Under the pieces are notes generated by a model. The model searched no databases and had not been told where the DNA came from. It saw only the letters and a list, made by a program, of their open reading frames with translations. A stretch of 64,000 nt of DNA from Anastrepha obliqua (lineage: Eukaryota > Arthropoda > Insecta > Diptera > Tephritidae). The position numbers and the translations under genes were made by a program. The DNA lies in the NCBI RefSeq assembly GCF_027943255.1, contig NC_072894.1, positions 62,949,601 through 63,013,600 on the forward strand, written 5' to 3'. Below are positions 21,944-32,459 of this stretch, one piece after another; the stretch's first letter is position 1; every line of letters starts with the position of its first letter.

Positions 21944-22158
21944 AAGTGAACGCAAACTTTTCCGTTTAGTTTGAATGGCCTTTTTAATTTTATGTGATCT
22001 CATTTTAAATGTGATTTTGTTATTGGTAGCGAAATATGTGTGATAGTTACGTTTAAGTGAACTAAATAAAACTCATTAAAAAAAATTTCTGAAATATTTA
22101 TTGTTTTGAACTTTTTCTAATGCAAAGAATATTTGCATAGGTGAACGCCGACTTTTTC
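21944..22158 (-). repeat. Right IR/DR: inner (21944-21965) and outer (22139-22158) sites
   Basis: In reverse complement the inner site reads GAAAAGTTTGCGTTCACTTC and the outer GAAAAAGTCGGCGTTCACC. Their spacing (about 195 bp) mirrors the left end. Confidence 0.82.
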
Positions 22159-22159
22159 T

Positions 22160-23889
22160 AGTATGTGTATATATATTTATATACATTTTAGGAAAATGTA
22201 ATGAGGATTAAATTTGTGCCGGATAGAAATGCGGTTGGACCGCGCATTGTTCAGAATTTTACTTGCATATTTCTTTCTCTGGGGTTGTCATTTGTACCAA
22301 ATGCAATTAATTTTGCTTTATTGACCACAAAAATATTACTTTTATTTTCGTTTTTAAAAATAAAAAATAAGCATTACCGATTTTCCCAATTTTTAATACC
22401 AAATTCCTTTGAACAAAGCTATATTCAAATATGTATAATATATACATTTTTATTCGAGTTATCGTGCGGATAGACAGACGAATTTTGGTATATATACATG
22501 TAAATGTTTACATTAATTTTAATTCATTTATGCTGTTACATATAACCGTTATAGGTATGAACAAAATTATAATACCCCTGGGAACAAGTGCGTTTGCAAT
22601 TACCCATCATTAGCAAGGACTTTCAAGCAGATCAGCATATCTGTTGCCGAGTGTGTAAATTCTCATATGAAATATACCCTAACTAGAAAATGTTTTTCGA
22701 TAGCACGTCACTAAACTAATCCTGCCTAGAAGCAAGAAAATTGAAGCCAATGGGAGACGTAAATGTCAAAAACAGCAGGCGCAGACCAATTAAGTCATCT
22801 ATTGTTATGAAAACAAAGTTACACTGAAACTTTTAGCACATTTACGTTCGGCATAGACAGGAGTTTAAGGGCGGCTTTTGTGTTTAGCAAACACTACCCA
22901 AAATAAGTCGGAGTTTACCATACGAATAAAGATGTGTTAAATATCTCTTTCGATTGGTAATTATGAATATGCAACCTAATTTTTGGCTAAATTTGGCATC
23001 ACTGTTCGACTCATTAGGCAACAAATGCATTTGATTCAAACTATACCACATCGTACCCAATAAATATTTACTTCTCGACCGATAAATTGAAATGATTTTT
23101 ATCCAAGCATCCAATTTCTCGTATTTATGTATTGCGTATAAATTTGCATATGTTTTTGTAAGTAAGCAAATAACTGTCAAACTAGACTATGACTTTCTTA
23201 AACAACCTATCGTGGAAACTCGACAGTTCTTCATAAACACATAACCTTACCCTACATCAACACTTTCCATATGTTAAAACAAACTAGTCAGGAGGAAACC
23301 GCGAATGTCACTATTAAAAAATCTCTCTCTTACCAACCCTGCCTTAAGACCATCTGCCATTTCGTGGTTTGACAACTCAACTTTGCTCGATGCAATTTCG
23401 AAGTGCCTCATGTGGGCGCCAAGTCAGAACCGAAAATTTCCAGATATTAAAACTCATTTAGTAGAAGGTGTAGATGTGGGGTCAAACTGGTGCTTGGACT
23501 GCGGAAACTTTATTGGCTTTATATCGGCGCTTTCTCTTTTGTTGTTGGCTGTCCCGTTCACGCACGATAACTTCTTTTTCTTCTAAGTCTACAGTCAAAA
23601 GCAACATTGATAAGAAAAGTATTGCAAAATTCTATCTCGGCTTTTATTAGTTTATTAGGGGTACACTACTTTAAGATTTATTATTAATGTAAAAGAAAAA
23701 CAAAGTCATACCTATATACTTTAATGTTGTGCATATGTTACTACGTTGTTGTTGCATAGGTATGCCAAGAAATATTTTGATATATATTCCATCAGAAATT
23801 GTTATATTTATATTAAAGAAAAAGTTAAATATTGTATTAAAAAAATATTGGTAATATACTTATTCTATGAAAAAATTTAAATATCATTT
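22160..23889. other. Unannotated DNA with a dispersed repeat near 22435-22605
   Basis: The tract TTCGAGTTATCGTGCGGATA followed by GACAGACG and, about 90 bp on, GTTACATATAACCG resembles tracts near 10930 and 48180. It is a probable dispersed fly repeat. The 93-codon frame at 23305-23586 has no recognisable domain. Confidence 0.35.
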
Positions 23890-23892
23890 ATA

Positions 23893-25195
23893 AAGTTTTT
23901 TTCAATAAGGGCGGGTAGATGTTGAAATGAAATAAAACAAGCTGTGTGTGAGTTATTGACAAAATTATTTTTTTATATGTAAGGCGCATATATGCCATTA
24001 AGTGTGGAATATGACATCATTCAAATGCCCGCCTCGGCTTCTTACGATGGAACGGAACCGAATGGTCCAATTTTCAATGACTGTTCCGCATAGATCCGGC
24101 TGAATTTGAGCGATGGCCTGTGTTATGTTCACCTTTAGAGCATCGGTCGATTGTGGTTTATTTGCATAGACCTGAGATTTCAAGAAACCCCACAGGAAAA
24201 AGTCTAGCGGGGTCAAATCGCATGACCTTAGTGGCCAATTCACATCACCCGTGCGAGAGATAACCTTACCCTCAAATCGTTCATGCAGAATGTCAATCGT
24301 GGCGTTTGCTGTGCGGCACGTAGCGCCGTCCTGCTGGAACCACATATCGTCTAGGTCCATATGGTTCAATATGGGCCATAAGAAATTGGTTATCATCGTT
24401 GTGAAGCGCTCGCTGTTGACGGTGACCGCCTCACCAACATCGTTTTCAAAAAAGTACGGACCAATGACGCCGCCGGCCCAAAATCCACACCAAACGGTAA
24501 CTTTTTGAGGATGCATTATCACCTGGTGAACCTCGCGTAGATTGGTGTCGTCCCATATACGGCAATTTTGTTTGTTAACACAGCCATTCATCCAAAAATG
24601 CGCCTCGTCACTAAAGATGATTTTTCGCCCAAAACTGGGGTTCACTTCTAAACGATTCGAAGCCCAGTCAGCGGACAAACGGCGTTGTCTATGGTCATCA
24701 ACTTTAAGCTCCTGGGTCAGTTGGATCATGTACGGGTGTAGGCCCAAGTCCCGACGCAAAATTCGCCAAGTTGAAGTCTGCGAAAGGCCAAGTTCTTGTG
24801 CATGGCGAGGAATAGACTGCCTCGGGATCTGCTGTACACTTTCACGGACCGCGGCAATGTTCTCGGCTGATCTTGCGTTCCTTGAACGTACGGGTGTTGG
24901 CTGATTGTTTACTGACCCGGTCGTCTCAAATTTGGCCTCCAAACGTTGAAGAGTCGACTTTGAAGGGCCACCACGTCTACCGAAAAATGGGCGCAATGCG
25001 CGCAACGTTTGCGTTAATGAACACTCATTTTGATAATAAAGTTTTATCATTTGAACGTGCTGTTCAATCGTGTAACTTGCCATGATGATTTGGCATAAAC
25101 AACTGAATAATAAGCAAAAGATTTGACAGATGTCACCAAAACAAAATGGCTGCCACAGGGCGCCACAATCGACCCGCGCCAATTGAAAAACCCTT
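23893..25195 (-). mobile_element. Complete rosa-type (DD41D) mariner-like element
   Basis: The 1303-bp element has ends AAGGGTTTTTCAATTGGCGC (at 25195, minus strand) and AAGTTTTTTTCAATAAGGGC (at 23893), imperfect inverted repeats of about 25 bp. TA flanks both sides (23891 and 25196). A single uninterrupted transposase gene fills the interior. A 368-bp derivative with the same ends lies at 9967-10334. The length and layout match those of autonomous mariners. Confidence 0.95.
23998..25083 (-). CDS. Mariner-like transposase, DD41D (rosa type), intact
   Basis: This 361-residue protein would cut and join its own element at TA sites in the nucleus. The N-terminal helix-turn-helix region covers residues about 3-55 (LTQTLRALRPFFGRRGGPS) and a second lies at about 70-112. 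The catalytic aspartates are D159 (IIFSDEAHF), D252 (WFQQDGATC) and D294 (CDLTPLDFF). There are 41 residues between the last two, the spacing that defines the rosa group known from Ceratitis. The C-terminus ends GGHLNDVIFHT. I start at the ATG at 25083, because the longer in-frame start at 25182 lies close to the terminal repeat. There are no stops, frameshifts or missing catalytic residues. Activity is plausible but unproven; the second cysteine-context residue (CRTAN, usually CHTAN) is a possible weakness. Confidence 0.95.
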   Translation of the reverse strand: MASYTIEQHVQMIKLYYQNECSLTQTLRALRPFFGRRGGPSKSTLQRLEAKFETTGSVNNQPTPVRSRNARSAENIAAVRESVQQIPRQSIPRHAQELGLSQTSTWRILRRDLGLHPYMIQLTQELKVDDHRQRRLSADWASNRLEVNPSFGRKIIFSDEAHFWMNGCVNKQNCRIWDDTNLREVHQVIMHPQKVTVWCGFWAGGVIGPYFFENDVGEAVTVNSERFTTMITNFLWPILNHMDLDDMWFQQDGATCRTANATIDILHERFEGKVISRTGDVNWPLRSCDLTPLDFFLWGFLKSQVYANKPQSTDALKVNITQAIAQIQPDLCGTVIENWTIRFRSIVRSRGGHLNDVIFHT

Positions 25196-25197
25196 TA

Positions 25198-26420
25198 CGT
25201 ATCGGAAGTTTTTTAGGATCTTGCTAACTTGAATTGATAATACAAAACAGAAATATTGCTTTTGAATATGATATCCGGCATATGTCCGCCGCGACCCTGA
25301 GTTACATGGTTCATTTGATTAGTCTATTTTTGACTACTTGTTTTAATAAATCTGGCCTTATGGCTGTAATGATGACTTCAATATGACTAAATGCCATCGA
25401 TGCTCAGCTGATTAATATTTTGAAACAAAAATCCATTTCATTCATTTCGTTCCTCAATACAGAAAAAAATAAGCACCCATGATGCCGCAAGTGCTCTACA
25501 AACTTCGCGAACAGTTTGCCATTCCCATCAGTCAAAACATAGTTGTCGATATCTACAATTCTCATGTTGCTAAAAAACGCCCGAAATGTACTTGGAAAAA
25601 TGTCCATATGTAAACGGGTTTATGCAAAGGTTATGTTTATTTATACCAGTTGCTTCTTCTACTCGCTACTTGCTGCAAAAGCTGCCCTGTATGAATGTGG
25701 TCTTACGGCACAACGAGAACGTCCTATTAGAGAAAAAATAAATAAATAAAATCCAAAACTGTAATATACATGGGTACATATGGTATTTACGTCAAAAATG
25801 AAGAGAATGGCGAACAAAAGATTAAAGATGCATTACCTACAATTTTTGTAGATTCACCGTTAGTCTCATTGGCAAGAGGGTATTGACAAGAGTGAGGCTC
25901 AAAATACGAAATCCTTTCACTTTGACATTAATCCGAATTACTTATTGCAGTTAGGGTATGTGAACGGAGCAGACTTAGGCTGATTTGGTAGCAATATACA
26001 TATGTACTTAGATACATGCAACACATACTTTCCTAAGTATGCACATACGTATATACCCAGCAGGAGATGATACTATTATAGTTAAGAACTAGAATACGAC
26101 CAGTTCACTTTTATATTCTATCTCTTTTCCATTGTATATAACGTTCCCTTCGCTGCTTACTTTTGGGTTTATTGTTGTTAGCGTGTCCTAGCGCAAACAC
26201 CAGCCAAAACACTTGTCAAATCTCATAAAAATATCATAACTCAAACTCATTTCAAACCCATCTTTCACAGCGTATGTGTGTTGGCTTTGCATTTATTTTA
26301 TCACTTATTAGATTTTTTTATTGTATTCTTATCGAAGCGTACAACAATGTTTTGTATGTTAGATAGTCAGTATCTATACAATTTAATTGGTTGCCGACGA
26401 CTAAAATTTAGATGTACATA
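25198..26420. other. Unannotated DNA
   Basis: Short frames without domains. The segment at 25640-25750 ends in AATAAATAAAT and might be a retroelement 3' end, but no protein homology is visible. Confidence 0.3.
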
Positions 26421-26762
26421 CACTCGGCAGAAAAGGTCTGAGTGCATGGTTCTGTCTTATTTTCTTTCTTATCTTTATGAAATTTCCGAGAAAAATCACA
26501 TTCTATGCTTTACTGCTAGTCTCTTGTACAATCTCACAGCAGTTAAAGCAATGGAAATCTGGCATCATTTTTTATCGATAAATTTATAACAAAGATCCAT
26601 TCACAGCGTAGAAAATGTATGCGTACATGTAATAAAACGGGTATTCCCCATGTCATAAATCGTGTAAAAGTGTCGGAAAGTTATATTCTTACTTGTTTTC
26701 GTAAAAGTAAAAATTTAAGACGGTTTTCATGCTATTCAATTTATTTTCAAATTTAAAATATA

Positions 26763-28254
26763 CAATGCCAACTAAAGGAAAGGAGCCTTTCTGAAAGGGA
26801 AACTATGGTACAACTTTTCAAAGAGTGCTGAAAAATCATAAAAATACCGGTGTTTTTTGCAAAGCAGCAGAATCTACGTCTATCAGCATCCAAAATTAGC
26901 CGAAATGTGCAATAAAGTTTTAAAAAGACTGTTTGTACTGACACAATTCGCAAAATTTTAAAGAAAGCAGGATATCCTGGCCAGTTGTTTTTTTTTTTTT
27001 TTTGCTTGTTCACTCCCCTAGGGAGCATATGTCCTCGACAAGACTCAGTCTTGCGATGGTTTCGTCAATCTGTTTTAATTTTGGTATGTAGGTAATTAGC
27101 CTGCCGCTATCAGTCCTAAATAGTGGGTATGCCCACCTGTCGTTGCTTAGGAACAACGTCTTCTTACTGTTTGGAGCGCCATCTGTGTCTTACCTTTTTC
27201 TGGCCGAAGGATCGCACAGATGATGAAGGACTTCACTAAATTTCGTGTGTCTGCGCTATTACCATGGTTGCCCGCTTCCTCGTATTGGCGCCACTGTTGC
27301 AATGTGTAACTATGTGTTTTTCTTTGTTTTTATTTTGCTTGTTTCAGCTATGCAATTAATGCGCAGACTGTTGTGCGGGAGTAAGGATTGAAAGGATAAG
27401 CTTTTGTGGTTGAGGAATAGAATTAGAGGAGTTTTGTTTTTTTTTTTTGTTTATTATTTTTTAAAAAACAGGTAAAGTTGGAAAAGAGCGAGGACCGTGG
27501 GTTACATGGGATTCGAAACCACAAACTCTGGGATGGCAGGCTAGTGCACTTACGCTAAACTACCGAGGCTGCCGGACATCTCGCGCGCAAAAATCTCTTC
27601 ATATCGTCAATTAATAGGCAAAAGCTTTCGCAAGCGAACGAATAAATAAGCCTCTGGAGTTTTGCAAAACGGTTATTTTCTCCGATGAGAGCAAGTTTTG
27701 CGTCTTTGGAATCAAAGGGCGAACGATTGTGTGGTGACAAAAGGGTAAGGTGCTTGAACTTAATGCCTACTGTGAAACATGATAGTGATAGAGCAATGAA
27801 ATGGGTATGCATGGCTAGTAAAGGTGTTGGAAGAATGGAGTTCATTGAGTTCACAATGGAAAAATATGAATACCTTAATATCTTGAAAAAAAAAAAATTT
27901 TATGCAAAACGCTGAGGAATTAGGTCTCGGGCATGGCTATTACTTTCAGCAGGATAACTATCCGAGGCATACTGCTGACATAGTTAAAAGCTTTGGTTAC
28001 TCTATAACGTTTCTCATCAGCTTCGAACAACACCACAATCACCAGATTTGAATCCTATACGGCACCAATGGGATTTACTGTAATAAAAAACCCGCCAGAA
28101 TGCAAATTACCTCAATGGCTATGCCCAAGAAAGTACTGTGCGAGGTATGGGGTGAAATATCCTCGACGGAAATTTCTAAGATTGTCAATGCCATGTCAAA
28201 ACGTCTGAAGGAAGTTTTTAAATGTAGGGGTATCCGGCTTTTTATTAAATTTTA
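26763..28254 (+). pseudogene. Tc1 transposase relic, interrupted
   Basis: In broken frames the relic shows the N-terminal region ending DTIRKILKKAGYPG, then the SINE, then HLARKN at 27574. Next come VIFSDESKFCVFGIKGRTIV with the first catalytic aspartate, MASKGVGRMEFIEF, YYFQQDNYPRHTAD with the second, TTPQSPDLNPI near the third (28025-28060), and KRLKEVFKCRGIRLF with a stop near 28252. It resembles the 20.5 kb Tc1 protein throughout. There are multiple stops and frameshifts as well as the insertion, so this copy is much older than the 20.5 kb one. Confidence 0.85.
26985..27572 (-). mobile_element. Second tRNA-derived SINE-like element nested in Tc1 relic
   Basis: The insertion interrupts the Tc1 frame between GYPG and HLARK. 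Read on the minus strand, it starts with a tRNA-like head at 27572: GCCTCGGTAGTTTAGCGTAA, an A-box-like tract, then GTTTCGAATCCC, B-box-like, about 45 bp later. It ends in a poly-A run (poly-T at 26988-27003 on the plus strand). It is about 585 bp and unlike the other SINE in its body. No open frame is supported. A target duplication is not clear: CTGGCCA and CCGGACA are similar but not identical. Confidence 0.6.
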
Positions 28255-28349
28255 AGGAAAATTTGGAAGAAAAATAATTTTATTTAACTACAATTTTTCT
28301 AATGGATTTTGAAGGCGAATGCATGTTTTGTTCTGTTTGTATTATATGT

Positions 28350-28878
28350 TATTGGAATATTTATCTCTTTCATTTTTACAAAACTGAAAGCTAAATATTC
28401 TTGAATGAATTTAAAATAAATTAGATTTTGTAAAATCAATATAAAAGGCTTTTTTAAATTAATTCTTTTTATTAGTTCCTTGTTCGCAGGCCTTGTACGT
28501 AACGAAGTACCATGTCCACACAGTGGAAACCGCTGACAATTCTCTCAAATCAAAAACCTGCAACCTAGGCGGAAATGTATTATCAGCAAGTGATATTTTT
28601 GATATGGTGATGTCCTACGAAATGCCAATCGTCCGGCCATGCATTAGCAAAATACCATTTCATACATGCCAAAAAAATTCTATTCCAATATCATTTTAAA
28701 TAATCTACTTTGAGACCAGTTAAAATTCAAAAAACATAATTTATATTTCATTCCAACATTTTCAAATATTCTATTTCATATGGAAATTCATTAAAATTTC
28801 TTTCAGTGCAGTGATTGGTTAAACAATGGGGAATAAAATAGCCTTAAGTGTTTGCAAAACAACTTTATATATATATAT
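28350..28878. other. Unannotated DNA
   Basis: A 68-codon frame at 28493-28699 lacks recognisable domains. The bases 28640-28690 loosely resemble 49025-49080, sharing ATTCTATTCCAATAT, which may mark an unnamed repeat. The right end (28861-28886) is an AT microsatellite at the hAT insertion site. Confidence 0.3.
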
Positions 28879-29573
28879 ACCTATATCAGTGGCGGGCGGA
28901 TCCACGGGGGGGGTTTTCGGGTCCGGACCCCCCCCATTGGAATCATGCTCTAAAATTTTATGTTCAATTCTGTATGAGTCAAGTTAAAAAAAACAATATT
29001 TTTTTATATGCATTAGCAGTTTATTAGATTTTTCTTCCACTTTTAATTTATTTTATAATAAAAACAATTATAATACGACGGACGCAATTCAAAATTTTGA
29101 ATAATTACACAGGCCTGCGTAATTTCATTTTTGTCCAATTTCTAAAACGGCTATGAGTGTCTCTTGAAGTTTTTTTTGTGCTGAAAACGAATTTGATCTT
29201 GAAAATGCTTCAGCACGTCAGGACTTTTGGCAATTTATGGTTAAATAGTCAAGAAATGCCGATTTTGGACATCTTTATGAATTTTTTTTGAGTAAGGTAA
29301 ATTTTTTTTTATTTTCCACAACAAAGTAATACTCTGTAGCTTTAAAATCCATTTTTTAAAAGACTTCTAGGATGAATGAAAAAAAAGTTATACTATTTTG
29401 AATTTAAGACTTTTAGACATGCAAATTCATTTTCTTAACGCCCTCTTTAATGGCGCAAAAGATGCTTAAAAAACTATGTATGTTCGACATTGGTGTCGCT
29501 GATTACGAATCTGATGTTAGTTTTTTAAAATTAAAAATGACTGATCCAATATGGCGGACGATCTTTCGAAAAT

Positions 29574-30814
29574 TTAATGTAATTCGCACGAATCATTGAC
29601 GATGTTTAGAATTTCATTTGCATTTTTTTTACTCGAGAGTTTCGTTGTGGCTGAAGCTATGTCGTTTTTGAACGAGGGTGGAGTTTCGTTTTGTATTGAC
29701 GTATTTTTTTCGGCTGATTGTTTTACAGATTGTTCTACAGATTGTTCTAAAGTTTGTTCTACTGTATTTTCATCAAGGTTCGACTTCTCTGTGTTTTCAA
29801 TCTAAAACAATAAGTAAGAAATCCAGAATTTGTAGTTTATTTTTACTTTCATTCATATTGTAAATTATATTGTGAATTTTGAAACTAAAAATGATATTTC
29901 GTAGAGGTAAAGAACGTAAAAAGCCAACTACGTAGAGTGATACATTTCCTTAATCAAGCTCTGCATGTTGGGTTATAATAAAAATATGCACGAGTTAAAA
30001 AGATTTGGAGTGAAAACACTTGTATACACAGAATGATTGTTTACAGTAAAATATCTTGTACAAAAAACGTTAACTTTTTACTTACAGTGGGTGCTCAAAT
30101 TATTAGAATCATACTGTAGAGGAACAAATTGCCGAGCTTAATGACGTGTAGTTTGCAAAAATGTTAGGAAGTGCTACTTTTTTGTATAATGTGAAACATT
30201 GTAGCAATCATTGCTTTGTCGAAATTACCGTTCGATATATTTGGCTTTTTGTGAGCAGCTTTTTGTAAGAGCAAAAAATTCAGGTTCTTAATTGGCCAGG
30301 AAACTCACCAGACCTCAATCCAATTGAGAACCTTTAAGAGTCAACAAAGACAGAAATATCGAAAGATAATATTACAAATAAAGAACAACTGAGCGAAAGA
30401 CTGCAAAATATTTGGAAAAATGACGACCAAATAAAAACAAACTGCTTAAAATGCGTTGAAAGCATACCCAAAAGGATTCCGGTTTTAATTGCTGCACGAG
30501 GTACTCACGCAAAATATTGATTTTTTGATTTTTTTTTCGATATTTTTTTAATAAAAGACTGGTTTGAATATTGTTTTTGTCGTATTATAGAAATTTAATA
30601 AACAACATATTAAAAATAGACTATTCTTTGATTATTATCAGTTAAATGGCTGAAACTTGAATTTTTCATAGTGATTCTATTAATTTGAGCACCAACTGTA
30701 CACTGACTGTTCTTGGATACAAATTTTTAACTTTACCTGTTTTTCCTTCTTTTTTATTTTTGGTTCTGATTCTGGATCAAGGCGCTCGAAATAAGAAAAT
30801 AATGTTCTCTTCAT
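29574..30814 (-). pseudogene. hAT protein N-terminus in two inferred exons
   Basis: The ATG at 30814 begins MKRTLFSYFERLDPESEPK, the usual MKRTLxSFF-type opening of many hAT/ZMYM-like transposases. After 26 codons a CAG/GTAAAG donor at 30737/30736 and a TTGTTTTAG acceptor at 29802 imply a 935-bp intron. Exon 2 (29801-29574) adds 75 codons rich in repeated VEQSVEQS and ends TAA. Splicing keeps the frame open across the join. The BED zinc finger, RNase H-like core and dimerisation domain are missing, so the element is not autonomous. The exon structure is inference from splice consensus. Confidence 0.5.
30085..30698 (+). mobile_element. Tc1-like deletion derivative nested in the hAT
   Basis: The terminal repeats CAGTGGGTGCTCAAATTATT and (reverse) CAGTTGGTGCTCAAATTAAT, each extending into AGAATCA, are bounded by TA at 30083 and 30699. 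The plus strand encodes only the Tc1 C-terminus: LNWPGNSPDLNPIENL, with the final catalytic glutamate, then KTEISKDNITNKEQL and KRIPVLIAARGTHAKY with a stop near 30520. It lies in the inferred hAT intron. Confidence 0.88.
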
Positions 30815-31584
30815 GTTAGGAGGCGTATTAACAATCACATTAACTACTTGTCAACAAATGCTCGACACAATGTATTCTGCTCGTTGAAAGAAACAAAAGA
30901 ATAGAAGCATGTTCATGCGTGTTTAAAGATAGCCTAGTTATTCACCAAAAAAACTTAGGGAAAAATCACTCGGCGCCGTCATCGCGATTTCGTTGGCGCG
31001 CTATTTAAAATTTCGAGTTAACAGTACACAGGGTGTCGCCGTTACGATAAGGAAAAGCTGCAACGGCTCTTTCATGGTAACTTTCTTGCCGTTATATAGC
31101 AACACATGTTGTTAGAGAAAAGCGCAATTAAATATATAATATTATATATAAACACGATCGTTTCGTTTGAAGAACTTTATTGGAGTGAATTGAGTCACAG
31201 TAAGCATTAATACAAGAAGAAGAAGTAAAGAAGTTACAAACAGGGTTGCTATTTTTTTCGTACTTAAACTATACATGGTTGAATTGCAAGTTGGCTCCAA
31301 CACATGTTATAATATATTGTATCTTAAATAGGCGTAATTATTTATGAAGGTGTCCCACGATGTATAAAAACCGCCAATTATTCTTGTAATTTTGAATCAA
31401 AGTCCTTTACTATTTTTAGAATTTTTTTTACAAGATATCTAGAGCTATTAGTTTTTTCATCGGCTAGTCACGACATGCAGCGCGAATAATGCCACATTTT
31501 ATTCACGAAATTGATTTTTAATAAAAACACTCGTCTAAAATACCCCGGACCCCCCCTTTATGAAATCCTGGATCCGCCACTGAC

Positions 31585-31896
31585 CTATATATAATTGGCG
31601 CGTACACCCTTTTTGGGTGTTTAGCCCAGCTCCTCCTCCTATTTGTGGGGTGCGTCCTGATGTTGTTCCACAAATGGAGGGACCTGCAGTTTCAAGCCGA
31701 CTCCGAACGGCAGATATTTTTTTATGAGGAGCTTTTTTTTCATGGCAGAAATACACTCGGAGGTTTGCCATTGCCTGCCGAGGGGCGACCGCTATTAGAA
31801 AAATGTTTTCCTTAATTTTGCTGTTTAACCGAGATTCGAACCAACGTTCTATCTGTGAATTTCGAATGGTAATCACGCACCAACCCATTCGGCTAC
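31585..31896 (-). mobile_element. tRNA-derived SINE, copy 4
   Basis: The minus-strand copy spans from GTAGCCGAATGGGTTGGTGC at 31896 to the tail CGCCAATTATATATAGG at the left. The B-box-like GGTTCGAATCTCGGT is intact. The hAT element inserted in the tail and split it, so the AT-rich DNA left of 28887 is the other half. Confidence 0.9.
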
Positions 31897-31949
31897 ACTT
31901 ATACAAATCAGTTGTTTTTTTTTTTCAAAGTTATTCAATGTTTTCATAC

Positions 31950-32450
31950 CGACATAAAAGATGGCGCACCCTGTATGTTGTATGGACCTCTAACCACTTC
32001 GAAAAGATATCGTTACTTTTTTATAATAGTTGATATGTTTACTCGTTCACCAGAAGCATATATGCATACTTAGGGGCGTTTCAGCAGCAACGGCTAGAAA
32101 TTCAGTTTTCAAAGTACCGGTTAAATTTCAGATATAGGAAATCAGTTTACACCCAAATTGTTTTCAGAACTAACTAAACTTCTTGGTAGGCTTCATATAC
32201 TCTTTTCATCGACAATAGAATTTCATGGTAGAATGTTTTGACATATACTGACAGAAATTGGAATGTAAGCTTTAATGCAAACCATGGGCAAAGAGTAATT
32301 TGTGTTCCAAGTTTGATTGAAAGAGACTAACATCTTCTACAGTGCACTCTGTGTTATTTGTAGTGGGCTTCACTTGATCGGAAGTATATACTATTAGAAA
32401 GCATGCATTAATTCTCTTTACTTTAAATTAAATATATCTTACATTGCAAA
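31950..32450 (+). pseudogene. Ty3/gypsy integrase core relic
   Basis: Broken plus-strand frames read YGPLTTSKRYRYFFIIVDMF then TRSPEAY (first catalytic aspartate region), followed by DIGNQFTPKLFSELTKLLG with the second, and FHGRMF and QLKCALMQT-like tracts from the third-acid region. This is an integrase catalytic core of a Ty3/gypsy element from a lineage different from the errantivirus at 1.4-6.2 kb. Several stops and shifts make it dead. No LTR was recognised on either side. Confidence 0.65.
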
Positions 32451-32459
32451 AAATTCTGC

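Larger units (their letters stand above)
20525..22158 (+). mobile_element. Tc1-type transposon with IR/DR ends
   Basis: The outer termini GAAAAAGTCTGCGTTCACC and (reverse) GAAAAAGTCGGCGTTCACC differ at one position and are bounded by TA at 20523 and 22159. A second, internal copy of the motif lies about 195 bp inward on each side. This gives the inverted repeat/direct repeat layout known from Sleeping Beauty, Minos and related Tc1 elements. The element is 1634 bp and carries one transposase frame with a single nonsense codon. It inserted in the AT-rich tail of the SINE on its left. Confidence 0.93.
26425..28345 (+). mobile_element. Decayed Tc1 element split by a SINE insertion
   Basis: A Tc1 transposase relic occupies 26763-28254. 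GCAGAAAAGGTCTGAGTGCA at 26428, GTAGAAAATGTATGCGTACA at 26610 and the reverse-complement ACAGAACAAAACATGCATTC near 28318-28340 resemble the IR/DR motifs of the 20.5 kb Tc1 element. This suggests a related element with decayed ends. The outer boundaries are uncertain because no clean TA-flanked pair was found. Confidence 0.6.
28887..31582 (-). mobile_element. hAT transposon with 8-bp target duplication
   Basis: The ends are CAGTGGCGGGCGGATCCACG on the left and, inverted, CAGTGGCGGATCCAGGATTT on the right. The left carries an extra GCGG, and G-rich tracts follow both. The flanks are ACCTATAT at 28879-28886 and 31583-31590, a perfect 8-bp duplication characteristic of hAT. The element is 2696 bp, including a nested Tc1 derivative. 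It inserted in the AT-rich tail of the SINE that continues at 31591. Only the N-terminal part of a transposase-like reading frame is visible. Confidence 0.92.

Noticed and set aside
22201..22613. Two plus-strand frames of 60-90 codons
   Set aside because: AT-rich, hydrophobic low-complexity translations next to a dispersed repeat.
23305..23586. 93-codon open frame
   Set aside because: No domain, no codon bias I could judge and no splice-linked neighbours. The length is unremarkable in this sequence.
24251..25085. Plus-strand frames of 70-120 codons across the DD41D element
   Set aside because: They are antisense shadows of the intact minus-strand transposase gene.
25084..25182. Upstream in-frame start for the DD41D transposase (33 extra residues)
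   Set aside because: The extension runs to within 14 bp of the element's end and is encoded by terminal-repeat sequence. The ATG at 25083 matches the expected N-terminus of the helix-turn-helix region.
27485..27572. tRNA gene on the minus strand
   Set aside because: It heads a poly-A-tailed insertion and does not form a clear acceptor stem.
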